Below the pieces are notes generated by a model. The model did not search any database, was not told the origin of the DNA, and saw only the letters and a program-made list of their open reading frames with translations. Shown piece by piece: positions 34,750 through 42,773 of a stretch of DNA of 64,000 nt (its first letter is position 1; each line of letters opens with the position of its first letter). Source of the DNA: an uncultured Desulfobacter sp. (GTDB lineage: Bacteria > Desulfobacterota > Desulfobacteria > Desulfobacterales > Desulfobacteraceae). The stretch spans positions 5,818,501-5,882,500 of the forward strand of contig NZ_OY762614.1 of the NCBI RefSeq assembly GCF_963666145.1, given 5' to 3'. The translations under genes were made by a program, and so were the position numbers.

Positions 34750-35148
34750 TTATCTAATTCCGCTTCCTGCCGCCTGATGCTGCAGCTGTAGATGGTCTTG
34801 CCGCTTTTGTTCTTCATCTTTTTTTCTTTGGAGTTCTTCCGAATAGACATCAAAGACAATGGTTTTAACGCCAAAAAAAGAAAAATTATCTTTGAGGGTT
34901 TGACCGTAATGTTTTTCGATTCTTTGTAATGCTATTTTGTTTGGCCCTGACAGGATTACACTGCCGTTCTCGATTTGAGCCACCAGGCAGGGAAGGTACT
35001 TGGCCGCTAAATTCAACTGGTCTTTAGAAATAATACTCTCTCTGATTTTTGCCCAAGAGGCAGGCTCCTGGCTGCCTTGGACTGATTCTGAATAGTGGGG
35101 TAGGGGGGGAGTATTCTTATATAATCTATCTAAGGTATGATCCGACAA
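34750..35148 (-). CDS. DnaA domain-I-like protein (possible replication factor)
   Basis: 132 residues from a TTG start (no ATG in frame). The middle, 'ASWAKIRESIISKDQLNLAA', 'YLPCLVAQIENGSVILSGPN' and 'ALQRIEKHYGQTLKDNFSFF', follows the DnaA N-terminal pattern: leading Trp, helix, Leu-Pro turn, 'VIL..PN' strand, then helix and final strand 'VKTIVFDVYSEE'. DnaA's AAA+ and DNA-binding domains are absent. The first 30 residues are Pro/Ser-rich and the tail is Gln/Lys-rich. Such domains also end plasmid replication proteins, so this may be the surviving 3' part of one. It faces away from a 1.4-kb AT-rich block. Family call by eye, moderate. Confidence 0.5.
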   Translation of the reverse strand: MSDHTLDRLYKNTPPLPHYSESVQGSQEPASWAKIRESIISKDQLNLAAKYLPCLVAQIENGSVILSGPNKIALQRIEKHYGQTLKDNFSFFGVKTIVFDVYSEELQRKKDEEQKRQDHLQLQHQAAGSGIR

Positions 35149-35398
35149 ATTGCCGACATTTTGTCGATCCGCGGCATGACACTCGTCATTAATCTCTATT
35201 TACAAACGTATGGTCCTTACCAACCGCACATCTAATCATAGCTCTAAATGTATTTTGTACACCTGCCGGCATTTTGCCCCCATTTATTGTTATTTTCGGG
35301 AACCATAGATCCAGATCATTCGCATAACCATGCGATATCAAACTGTAATTCATATTTTCCTTTCGAGCCGAAAAAAAGAAAATACTACACCTGTAAGC

Positions 35399-35508
35399 TT
35401 GACAAACTCTATTCGTTGAGTTAGCTTCTCAATATGTAATTCATATTAAGAAGCCCAAGGCTTCTGGGAGATCCTTAATGGTGCCAGCCATTAAGGATTT
35501 TCTTTTTT
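35399..35508 (+). ncRNA. Candidate small RNA with its own promoter and terminator
   Basis: TTGACA (35399-35404), a 17-base spacer and TAGCTT (35422-35427) form a plausible promoter, though the -10 is weak. About 20 bases on is a hairpin AGAAGCC-CAA-GGCTTCT (35450-35466), then a strong intrinsic terminator. The predicted transcript is about 70 nt and encodes no protein. Confidence 0.4.
35471..35508 (+). terminator. Intrinsic terminator
   Basis: ATCCTTAATGG pairs perfectly with CCATTAAGGAT around a short TGCCAG loop, followed by TTTTCTTTTTT. No protein gene ends just upstream on this strand, which is why a small RNA is suspected. Confidence 0.8.
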
Positions 35509-35922
35509 GGGCGGCTTATTAGCTTAAGATTGACCCTCCGCTAATTTATTTAAGGTTAACTATAACCCTTGCTTTTCCACCCTATCTTCTCCACCTCTAA
35601 GGTCTGATAATATATATGAGGTAAACTTCTTGAGAAAATGGACAGATAAGCAAGATATCCATTAAATTTTTAAATAATAAAATTGATATTCATATGTCAA
35701 GAAATATTTAATTATTATAATAAAATTAAATAAATAGGATTTTTCAGTATTGAGAAAGTTGATTTAACTACTCGAAAATCGCGAGCCACGATTATTTCAA
35801 TTCATAAATATTTAAAAACCGTTATTTCCGTTTATTTTTCTTTAATTAACTTTATTTTTCTTTAAAAATCTGAAAATGAACAAAAATAAATGAAAATGAA
35901 GATTATTATATGAGGGTAGGGG

Positions 35923-35978
35923 GGCAGGACATGCAAAGTAGGCCCACTTTTTCAAAGAGGTCTACTTTGCGTCCTGCC
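35923..35978. repeat. Long imperfect hairpin
   Basis: GGCAGGAC + GCAAAGTAG (left arm, with an AT bulge between) pairs with CTACTTTGC + GTCCTGCC (right arm): 17 paired bases around a 20-base spacer. It is followed at once by two 24-bp tandem repeats (TTATTCGCTCTGCTCAACGG and TTATTCACTCTGTTCAACGT), whose starts resemble relaxed DnaA boxes. Confidence 0.75.
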
Positions 35979-36685
35979 TTATTCGCTCTGCTCAACGGAA
36001 ACTTATTCACTCTGTTCAACGTAACTATCTAAAATTCCAAAAAAACATTTGCGTATCAACATAAGACAGATCATAATAGATCACTCCATGCGAAGCCTTT
36101 TGTTACCATTATTTAGTATCTGAGGAGTAGCTTCTATGTTTGTATTTTGAACCACCACCTTTTGTGCTAAAAAATTTTTATGGAAATCCACGATTATAAA
36201 ATTTTTTGGTCGGTTTTTTTTGAAGGATTTTTTAGAAACAAGCATCGCTTGCTGTTTAAAAAAAATGTATGGATTGTGATAAGTGAAATAATTAGTTTTG
36301 GGTGAAATTTTTGTAACTTCATAACAAATCGTTATAAATATTAATTTTTATTAATACCAAATTTTTTGGTCCTATTGAAACAGCTTATTCATAGGTTTTT
36401 TGGACCGATATCACTTTGGCATAAAATCATAATAATTTGAATTATTAGTACTTGGTATGAATTCTGCTGTATTTGGGTGCTACATGGCTTTAATGCTTTG
36501 CAGTGTATTGGTTTAACACTATTTTTATTGAGACGTTACATATTTTCTACGATGGAATCTGAAATCACTAAACTTTTGGAGGTTCTTTAGGGCGCATTCC
36601 CATTTTCCCGGTTTGAAAAAAGCCTATCTTTGAGAACAAAAAACGTGATAGTTTCTGTTCGCTGAGACGACTATAAAAATGGACT

Positions 36686-36871
36686 GTGCTGATGAAAAAA
36701 GCTGAAGATTGCAATACTGTTGAGGAAGTCTATGCTTGCCTGAAAGAACTGGAAGACGATCCGAGGTTGGTTCGCAATGCTCAAGAATTGGAGCAGGTAG
36801 AACGTGAAATACTTGGGTATACGAATCGACTGAGTGCCTTGCTTTTAAAAAAAGCATCCAGGGCTCATTAA
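36686..36871 (+). CDS. ISKra4 N-terminal frame (copy A)
   Basis: A 61-residue helical peptide ('MKKAEDCNTVEEVYACLKEL' and 'VEREILGYTNRLSALLLKKA'). An A7 run at 36847-36853 near its end would allow a -1 slip into the long transposase frame ('SLNSYDQVDQEKEL' links them), so it is probably the N terminus of a frameshifted fusion. Confidence 0.7.
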   Translation: MLMKKAEDCNTVEEVYACLKELEDDPRLVRNAQELEQVEREILGYTNRLSALLLKKASRAH

Positions 36872-36906
36872 ATTCCTATGATCAGGTCGATCAAGAAAAA
36901 GAATTG

Positions 36907-38088
36907 ATGTCCAGCTGGCCGGGCCGGATGAAAAGCGAAGGGCTTGAGACCGTTTCGATTCAGTGTTGTACAGGTAGTTCTGTTGATGTTCGTGTTCGAT
37001 ATTATCGGCGATCCTGTGACCGTCGAAATCGAAAAAGATATAAAGGTGCCTACGCCGGTTTAATCCTTCTTGGAATCCATGATCGCTGCTCACCAGCTTT
37101 GGCTTCTATGGTGAGTGCCTGGTCGGCCTTATTGAGTTCTTTTGAAGAAGTCCGTCAAGTGCTTTGTGATCATGGTATGGTGTTGGATATAAAGGTTATC
37201 CGTAAACTCACCTATCGTTACGCAGAACGGGCCCGAGCCGAGCAACAAGCGGGGCGAATCCCACTAAATGAGAGAGATTCACTTGAAGGGCGACGGGTGG
37301 TTATAAGCACCGATGGTGGACGCACACGGTTAAGAGAGAAGAAAAGAGGTCCCAAAACCCCAAAAAATAGAACCCGATTTCGTGGGGCGTGGCGAGAACC
37401 CAAACTTTTGATTATTTATGTGGTGGATGCCCAGGGAAAACAAGAAAAAAGCTTCTCACCATTTATTGATGGCAGTTTCAGCGGTCCGGATGGCATATTC
37501 CTCCTGTTAAAGGGGTATTTGAACGCCCTTCATATCCAGAAGTCCGATAAAATACTGTTTGTTGCAGATGGAGCACATTGGATTTGGAACCGGATCCCCG
37601 GACTGATCAAAGCATTGGGTTTGGCTCCTCAGCGAGTATATGAACTTCTTGATTTTTACCATGCCGTGGAGCATTTGGGTAAAGTATCAGCCCTAAAGAA
37701 GACCTGGTCATCCAAGGAGCGCAAACGCTGGGTGTCAAAACAGCGGGGCTTCCTGCTGAAAGGAAAAGCCGCTGACGTAGTACAGGCCGTCCAGACACTT
37801 TGTCGAGGCAGAAACAGTAAGGCTATTAAGACGGAACGGGATTATTTTGTGCGCAATGAAAGACGGCTTGATTTCCCAACTGTAAAAGCGTTGAATTTAC
37901 CTATTGGCAGCGGTGCTATTGAAAGTTCAATTCGTAGGGTGGTGAATTTACGTCTGAAAGGTCCATGCACTTTTTGGTATCGGGAAAATGCAGAAAAAAT
38001 GATTATGCTACGATCATACTTTAAAGCAGGGCGTTGGGATTGTTTGAAACTCATGGCAACCACGCACAATCCAATGCCGGCGGCATGA
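36907..38088 (+). CDS. ISKra4-family transposase (copy A)
   Basis: About 393 residues. DDE-type motifs: 'RRVVISTDGGRTRLREKKRG' (first Asp), 'DKILFVADGAHWIWNRIPGL' (second Asp, followed by 'ELLDFYHAVEHL'), and 'NLPIGSGAIESSIRRVVNLR' (Glu), the ISKra4 signature. The ATG at 36907 is one possible start; a frameshifted start from the upstream 61-codon frame is likely. It ends just inside the right inverted repeat. Confidence 0.9.
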   Translation: MSSWPGRMKSEGLETVSIQCCTGSSVDVRVRYYRRSCDRRNRKRYKGAYAGLILLGIHDRCSPALASMVSAWSALLSSFEEVRQVLCDHGMVLDIKVIRKLTYRYAERARAEQQAGRIPLNERDSLEGRRVVISTDGGRTRLREKKRGPKTPKNRTRFRGAWREPKLLIIYVVDAQGKQEKSFSPFIDGSFSGPDGIFLLLKGYLNALHIQKSDKILFVADGAHWIWNRIPGLIKALGLAPQRVYELLDFYHAVEHLGKVSALKKTWSSKERKRWVSKQRGFLLKGKAADVVQAVQTLCRGRNSKAIKTERDYFVRNERRLDFPTVKALNLPIGSGAIESSIRRVVNLRLKGPCTFWYRENAEKMIMLRSYFKAGRWDCLKLMATTHNPMPAA

Positions 38089-38590
38089 CCGGGAAAATGG
38101 GAATGCGCCCGTTCTTTATGTCGTTTTAAAAATAATTGAAACGTCAGTTGATGAAGATTCCCCTGATCTTAGCCATGATGTCAGGGATAGATTTGTAGAT
38201 ATCCAATTAAAATTTGATAGTGTTGCTAAATTGTTCAATTATCAACAATTTAATGGTCGGGAGTTTTTAAGAGCCGTGAATATAGTCAAGAATAGTGGTT
38301 ATGCTTCAATTTCCGAATTATCCAGGAAACTGGGAATTATTTACAAACAATCCGTAGAGCTGATTAATGAAATGGAACGACAGGGAATTGTCAAGACTAT
38401 TGACCAGGAAACGCCCGCTCAAGGTATTAGAGCTTATAATTATGGTTATAAGCAAAACGAATAGTATTTATTTCCGGGCTTTGAGTATATTTCCTTCAAT
38501 GTCACCGGGTTCCCGGCCATCCACATACCGCCTTCGGCGCTTGTGAACACTCTGCTCTGAAACATAAGACTTGCGTAGGAATAGACCGTT

Positions 38591-39487
38591 ATGATTCTTG
38601 ATGACTATCTGATTGTTCTGGAAGCTGAAAAAGGGTATTCTGCCCATACGCTTCGTGCCTATTTTACGGATATAAGAAGCTTTATCCTTTTTTATCTGGA
38701 GACTTGCAACTACCGGGACGAAAATTGGCAACAGGCCTTTGAAAAAACGGCCCGACAGGTAGACAAAATGATCGTGCGCAGATATCTTGCCGCCCAGACT
38801 GCCTTGAAAAAAAGTAAAAAAACCCTTTCAAGGCGTCTATCCGCATTAAAATCTTTTTTTAATTACCTGGTCAGATCAGGGCTCATCACGCTAAATCCTG
38901 CTGATGCCATCCCTTTTCCAAAACTTGAGAAAGCCCTTCCCAAGGCTATGAAAATTGATGACATTTTCAGGCTGCTGGACACTATGAAAAGAGATACCTG
39001 GAAGGACAGGCGCAATCTTGCCATGTTTGAGACCTTTTATTCCACGGGCATGCGAATCGGTGAGCTTCACATGCTCAACATCCAGGATATTGATTTTAAT
39101 GCCGGATTGATCCGGGTACTGGGCAAGGGAAATAAAACGCGCATCATACCAGTGGGTAAAAGTGCCCTTGATGCCATCCAAAGCTACCGCGCTGATCTTA
39201 AGAAAAATTATTCTGCCGTGTTTTTAAATAAAAATTTTGGAAGGCTTGGCAGGCGGTCCATTCGACGTATTATGGATCAGGTGGTCTTGGAATGCGGGTT
39301 AGGCCTAAAAATATCACCCCACACCTTACGGCATACCTTTGCCACCCATATGTTGGATTCCGGTGCAGATCTTCGAGGTATTCAGGAAATATTGGGCCAT
39401 GCCAGCCTGTCTACCACCCAGGTGTACACTCATGTGAGCATGGATCGCCTGATGGCGGTGTACGACAAAGCCCATCCACGAAACTAG
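38591..39487 (+). CDS. Xer-type tyrosine recombinase
   Basis: 298 residues with the SAM-like N-terminal domain ('YLIVLEAEKGYSAHTLRAYF') and the full tyrosine recombinase set: Arg in 'YSTGMRIGELHML', Lys in 'VLGKGNKTRIIP', His-x-x-Arg in 'SPHTLRHTFATHML', His in 'LGHASLSTTQVY' with the nucleophile Tyr in 'TTQVYTHVSMDRL'. Size and motifs match XerC/XerD, which resolve chromosome or plasmid dimers. Placed after an FtsK-gamma-like gene and not beside hslV, as XerC often is, so it may belong to a plasmid or element rather than the core. Confidence 0.88.
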   Translation: MILDDYLIVLEAEKGYSAHTLRAYFTDIRSFILFYLETCNYRDENWQQAFEKTARQVDKMIVRRYLAAQTALKKSKKTLSRRLSALKSFFNYLVRSGLITLNPADAIPFPKLEKALPKAMKIDDIFRLLDTMKRDTWKDRRNLAMFETFYSTGMRIGELHMLNIQDIDFNAGLIRVLGKGNKTRIIPVGKSALDAIQSYRADLKKNYSAVFLNKNFGRLGRRSIRRIMDQVVLECGLGLKISPHTLRHTFATHMLDSGADLRGIQEILGHASLSTTQVYTHVSMDRLMAVYDKAHPRN

Positions 39488-39877
39488 GGAGATTGGATTT
39501 AATTATCCATTGTCAATGTTTAATGATAACAGCATATTTTTGATCAAGCTTAGGGATTGCGGCTGTGTTTGGTCATCCTTTAAAACAATCCACAACAGAA
39601 TCACCTGCGATTATTTGATAATCCTGTTTTCTAAATTTTTGCTTAATTTTAAGCCCCTTAGCATATTTTATTCTGCATTTATTCTGAAAAATATGTATTT
39701 TATTCTGAAATTTTCCACTGAGGGGCTTTTTAAAGCCTTCACTTTGAATTTTTCCTGATCTTGGAAGTTTCCGTAAGAAAATTGGCATTTTTTTTTGTTC
39801 ATTATCCAAAACATTGTTTAATTTATCCAGAAGCAATTTATCGATCTCTTCAACTAAAAATGAAATGGGGTGACCAT
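39488..39877. other. 390-bp intergenic stretch with small repeats
   Basis: AT-rich. AAGCCCCTTAG (about 39650) pairs with CTGAGGGGCTT (about 39718), and TTTATTCTG occurs three times in the loop. The right arm followed by TTTT could serve as a terminator. A minus-strand open frame here shows no protein character. Confidence 0.5.
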
Positions 39878-40330
39878 ATGAGTTCTGCATCAGTTAGATA
39901 TTTTATTATCACAGATGAATCCGAAATTCTCCGCGTCTCAATCAATAAATTCCAACGTCTGATAGAAGCAACAAGTGAGGAAAAATTAGAAAGATTTGCC
40001 GGAAAGCGTGTGCGTGTTGCAGAAATTTGTGTAAAGCTTGAGAACCGACAGCCAATTGAGGTTATACGTGCTATTTATTATTATTGGCACGTCAATGAAA
40101 AAGGCGTCCTTGATGAAGAGTTTTTAATAAAAAGTCGCGATATTGTATTCGCTGCAGGTGATGAGATCACCAGCATGTTCACAGAAAAGAAACAAGGAAA
40201 TGTAATAAATGCACAGCAGGAATTTGCAAAAAGGCAACGAGATCATGCTGTATGGTGGAAACCTGATATGCAACTTGAACGTAATATCTTAGATGCGTCT
40301 ATCGATGAGTTTAAGTGTAAAAGATTATAA
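39878..40330 (+). CDS. Conserved-looking hypothetical protein, 150 aa
   Basis: The start at 39878 ('MSSASVRYFIITDESEILRV') has GGGG upstream; the frame runs back to 39761, but that part is low-complexity non-coding DNA. The protein is mixed alpha/beta and Lys/Glu-rich, with no membrane segment or signal peptide; 'LENRQPIEVIRAIYYYWHVN' is the most distinctive stretch. I do not recognise the family. A YwbE-like gene follows 21 bases downstream in the same direction, so they may be co-transcribed. Confidence 0.65.
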   Translation: MSSASVRYFIITDESEILRVSINKFQRLIEATSEEKLERFAGKRVRVAEICVKLENRQPIEVIRAIYYYWHVNEKGVLDEEFLIKSRDIVFAAGDEITSMFTEKKQGNVINAQQEFAKRQRDHAVWWKPDMQLERNILDASIDEFKCKRL

Positions 40331-40351
40331 TTATATAGGGTGAAAAGTATA

Positions 40352-40549
40352 ATGACTGGCGGACAAAATAGAACGCAAATCAAAACCGGACAAACCGTAT
40401 CCATTGTATTAAAAAAAGACCAAAAAACGGGCGTCCTGACCCAAGGCGTCGTAAAAAATATTTTAACAAAATCGTCTTTTCATCCCCATGGCATAAAAGT
40501 CCGATTGGAAAATGGCCTTGTTGGCAGGGTTAAGATCATTCACGATTAA
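40352..40549 (+). CDS. ywbE: YwbE-family (DUF2196) small protein
   Basis: 65 residues from the ATG at 40352 ('MTGGQNRTQIKTGQTVSIVL'), ending 'HPHGIKVRLENGLVGRVKII'. The pattern 'VLKKDQKTG.LTQGVVKNIL' is that of the widespread YwbE family: a small beta-barrel protein of unknown function, probably nucleic acid-binding. Full length for the family. Confidence 0.85.
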   Translation: MTGGQNRTQIKTGQTVSIVLKKDQKTGVLTQGVVKNILTKSSFHPHGIKVRLENGLVGRVKIIHD

Positions 40550-40667
40550 AAATTCAGATTCACCATGTATTTTAAAGTCACATATTCAGCCATTTATAAC
40601 TGGAAGGGTTCAGGGACCGAACGGGAACAGAACGATCCAAGCCTTATTTCATTTTGACATTTGATCA

Positions 40668-40904
40668 TTGCTCAATCGGTTCTTGTTTAGTCAGAAGGGT
40701 AAAAGGTATTTATTGTTCGGACAAGATCTGCACGGTCCTTTTAATGACGGTTTTTTATCCAATTTACAGGATTATCAATTGTCTATGCAAAAATTGTTAG
40801 ATCTGAGTGCAGACATTCTATGCGAAGGTCATCTTGGGATTTTTCAACCAGCTGATGAAGTCAAACAGTATATTGAAACACACAAATTTAAGAATCAGCC
40901 GTAG
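40668..40904 (+). pseudogene. C-terminal fragment of a metallo-beta-lactamase-fold hydrolase
   Basis: 'GKRYLLFGQDLHGPFNDGFL' and 'LLDLSADILCEGHLGIFQPA' match the last quarter of MBL-fold proteins (the Asp and final His metal ligands). The N-terminal HxHxDH region is nowhere upstream: 40550-40667 holds only a short unrelated frame. The family protein is about 220-270 residues, so this is a remnant. Confidence 0.75.
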
Positions 40905-40912
40905 GTACAGTA

Positions 40913-41068
40913 ATGAACGAAAAAACGAAAACCATCAGGCAGGAAATTATAAATCACCTTGCAAGTGGTCCCATGACTGTAGGGGATATTTCACAATCTG
41001 TTGGTATTATGGAGAAGGATGTTGTCCATCATTTAGAATGCATAGATAAAACTGTCCAGACCCAATGA
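40913..41068 (+). pseudogene. ArsR-like winged-helix regulator, truncated by transposon copy 3
   Basis: Begins 'MNEKTKTIRQEIINHLASGP', then 'MTVGDISQSVGIMEKDVVHH', an ArsR-type winged helix usually followed by a C-terminal zinc ribbon. The frame stops after 'IDKTVQTQ' because the transposon's terminal TGA is read as a stop. Such genes often sit beside this MBL-fold family, as here. The zinc-ribbon half is missing. Confidence 0.75.
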
Positions 41069-41262
41069 CCAGCTTTAAAAAGTGTAACGCTTATCCCCGA
41101 TATTCATAACGAAATAATGTAACGGCCAGATACCCCGCCGCCATACCCCGCCAAGAAAATCATAAAATCATACCCCGCATGCCTATCCCGCCGATAGACC
41201 CCGCCGTTGATTCATTCAAAATTTGCTACATATAATCTCCCTGATTCGAATCTTGGAGAAAA

Positions 41263-41613
41263 ATGATGGCAAAGAATTCTCGTGGAAAACGCCCTTGTTC
41301 TATTTGCCGAAAATGGTTTGCTCCTGATGTAAGACAAAAAGGCAGGCAGAGAACATGTAGCCCGGTTTGCCAAAATGAGCTTCATCGAAGGCAATGTGAA
41401 AACTGGAACAGGAAAAATAAAGCTGTCTCCAAAAATAATTATCTGGCAAAAAAGCTTGAAGAGGCAGAGAACCTTCAAACATCCGGAAAATTGCCTGTTC
41501 TACCATTGGAAGTTATTGAAATAGAATACGGTATCAAGCCGGCAATTATCGCCCAATACCTGGTCACCCAGGTTATCAGCCACACCAAAGAAAAAATTCG
41601 AGAATTCCCATAA
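41263..41613 (+). CDS. Small zinc-finger protein of the transposon (copy 3)
   Basis: 116 residues; one change from copy 1 (Arg to His in 'VISHTKE'). Confidence 0.75.
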   Translation: MMAKNSRGKRPCSICRKWFAPDVRQKGRQRTCSPVCQNELHRRQCENWNRKNKAVSKNNYLAKKLEEAENLQTSGKLPVLPLEVIEIEYGIKPAIIAQYLVTQVISHTKEKIREFP

Positions 41614-41856
41614 ACGCCTCTGACTAATCGAATATTGATTTCAAGAGACATGATTGGAGTAACTTCTTGTAATATTAGGATATATGAACATACTAATCGG
41701 ATTTTGATTCTAAGAGACATCATGTGCGTAAGTTATTGATAATATATATGGATACAAACAGAGTAATCAGCATCCCAGTTCAAGAGGCAACTGACAACCG
41801 ACCCTGGCCGGTGATATAAAAAGGCATCTGAAATTCTAAAAATAAGGAGATGTCTC

Positions 41857-42213
41857 ATGGCGCACAGGTTTTCATCACGGGAATTATTTGAACTGAGGAA
41901 CAATATCCCTGTGGATATGCTGATCAGGGATCATTTACAGATTCCATCTAAAATCAGGGATGGCTATTTCCGTTTTCTATGCCCTCTGTGCAATGAATTT
42001 CAAACGGCTGTAAATTCAACCACGAACCTGGCCAGGTGCTTCCGGTGCGAAAAAAACTTTAACACCATCGACCTTGTCATGAAAATCAAGGGATATGGAT
42101 TCCGGGACAGCGTCCTGTTTTTGAAGCAGATAAATACTGCCCACCAGGTTCCGGCATCAAAGATAGCTGCCTTGGTCGCTGCAATCGGCAAACCCATGCC
42201 GGGAGGGCAATGA
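41857..42213 (+). CDS. CHC2 zinc-finger protein of the transposon (copy 3)
   Basis: 118 residues, Ser54 variant as in copy 2. The tandem repeat array precedes it at 41623-41788. Confidence 0.8.
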   Translation: MAHRFSSRELFELRNNIPVDMLIRDHLQIPSKIRDGYFRFLCPLCNEFQTAVNSTTNLARCFRCEKNFNTIDLVMKIKGYGFRDSVLFLKQINTAHQVPASKIAALVAAIGKPMPGGQ

Positions 42214-42773
42214 GTATGAAACGGTTGGCCAAGCTTGAAACCCTGATTGCCCGGAATCAGGAGTGTTTTTCCAAAATCGGCAAGGCCTTGAAAGAAATTC
42301 GTGACAATCGTTTGTATAAGCAGGCTCTGTTTGAATCATTCGAAACATATACCAGGGCGCGATGGGATATGGGAAAATCCCATGCTTACCGCCTGATCAA
42401 ATTTTATGAAGTCATCTATAATCTGTCCCCAATTGGGGACAGATTACCGGCCAACGAATCCCAGGCACGGCCTCTTACTCAACTGGATTCCATAGAACAG
42501 CGCCAACTTTGGAAGGAGATTATAGAAAGCGGCATGGAGTTAACCGCGCGTAACATCAAAAAATTTATCGACTCCCGAAAAACGGCATCGGTAACCAAAC
42601 CGGATCTGACGGATCAAATTTCGAATGAATACATGGCTGTTGTAAAGGCAATGCTTGAACAGGTCCGTGTGGCACAGCATGATCATTGGCAGCAGACCTC
42701 TCGCCCGGCTGCATTGTTGTGGCATCGGGTCATACACGAAAAGATTGTATCAACGGGGGCAGATAATGGATGA
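42210..42773 (+). CDS. ParB-like protein of the transposon (copy 3)
   Basis: 187 residues, identical to copy 1 by eye; palindrome at 42419-42446. Confidence 0.7.
   Translation: MSMKRLAKLETLIARNQECFSKIGKALKEIRDNRLYKQALFESFETYTRARWDMGKSHAYRLIKFYEVIYNLSPIGDRLPANESQARPLTQLDSIEQRQLWKEIIESGMELTARNIKKFIDSRKTASVTKPDLTDQISNEYMAVVKAMLEQVRVAQHDHWQQTSRPAALLWHRVIHEKIVSTGADNG

Larger units (their letters stand above)
35149..36551. other. 1.4-kb AT-rich non-coding region with repeats (candidate replication or control region)
   Basis: No protein gene is supported. Contents: a promoter-hairpin-terminator unit (35399-35508); a 13-bp direct repeat TGTAATTCATATT (35344-35356, 35435-35447); paired TTTATTTTTCTTTAA runs near 35835-35860; a long hairpin (35923-35978); two 24-bp tandem repeats starting TTATTC (35979, 36003); ATTTTTTGGTC-type repeats near 36200, 36361 and 36398; and an AATAATT-TG-AATTATT inverted repeat near 36430. 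It lies between a DnaA-domain-I-like gene and an FtsK-gamma-like gene. Confidence 0.55.
36590..38110 (+). mobile_element. ISKra4-family element, copy A
   Basis: 1,521 bp with terminal inverted repeats GGGCGCATTCCCATTTTCCC... and an 8-bp target duplication GTTCTTTA (36582-36589, 38111-38118). Proteins are identical to copy C and slightly different from copy B. Confidence 0.93.
36552..38464 (+). pseudogene. FtsK-gamma-like winged-helix protein gene split by ISKra4
   Basis: Deleting ISKra4 copy A and one 8-bp duplicate joins 36552-36589 to 38119-38464: 384 bases, 128 codons, in frame. The restored 127-residue protein starts 'MESEITKLLEVLYVVLKIIE' and ends with a winged helix ('LRAVNIVKNSGYASISELSR', 'LGIIYKQSVELINEMERQGI') matching the FtsK gamma domain that reads KOPS and activates XerD. 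There is no FtsK motor. A Xer-type recombinase gene follows 126 bases later, so the pair may once have acted in dimer resolution or element excision. As it stands a TTG at 38231 could still start the winged-helix half (77 residues). Confidence 0.78.

Noticed and set aside
34686..34874. 62-codon minus-strand frame overlapping the DnaA-domain-I-like gene
   Set aside because: Overlaps a better-supported frame and shows no family pattern.
19106..41068. ACCCAA flush with the right end of copy 1 and left end of copy 3 as a true target duplication
   Set aside because: Joining the flanks fuses an ArsR-like gene to the middle of an unrelated IS66-associated gene, so it does not restore a natural sequence; kept only as weak support for recombination.
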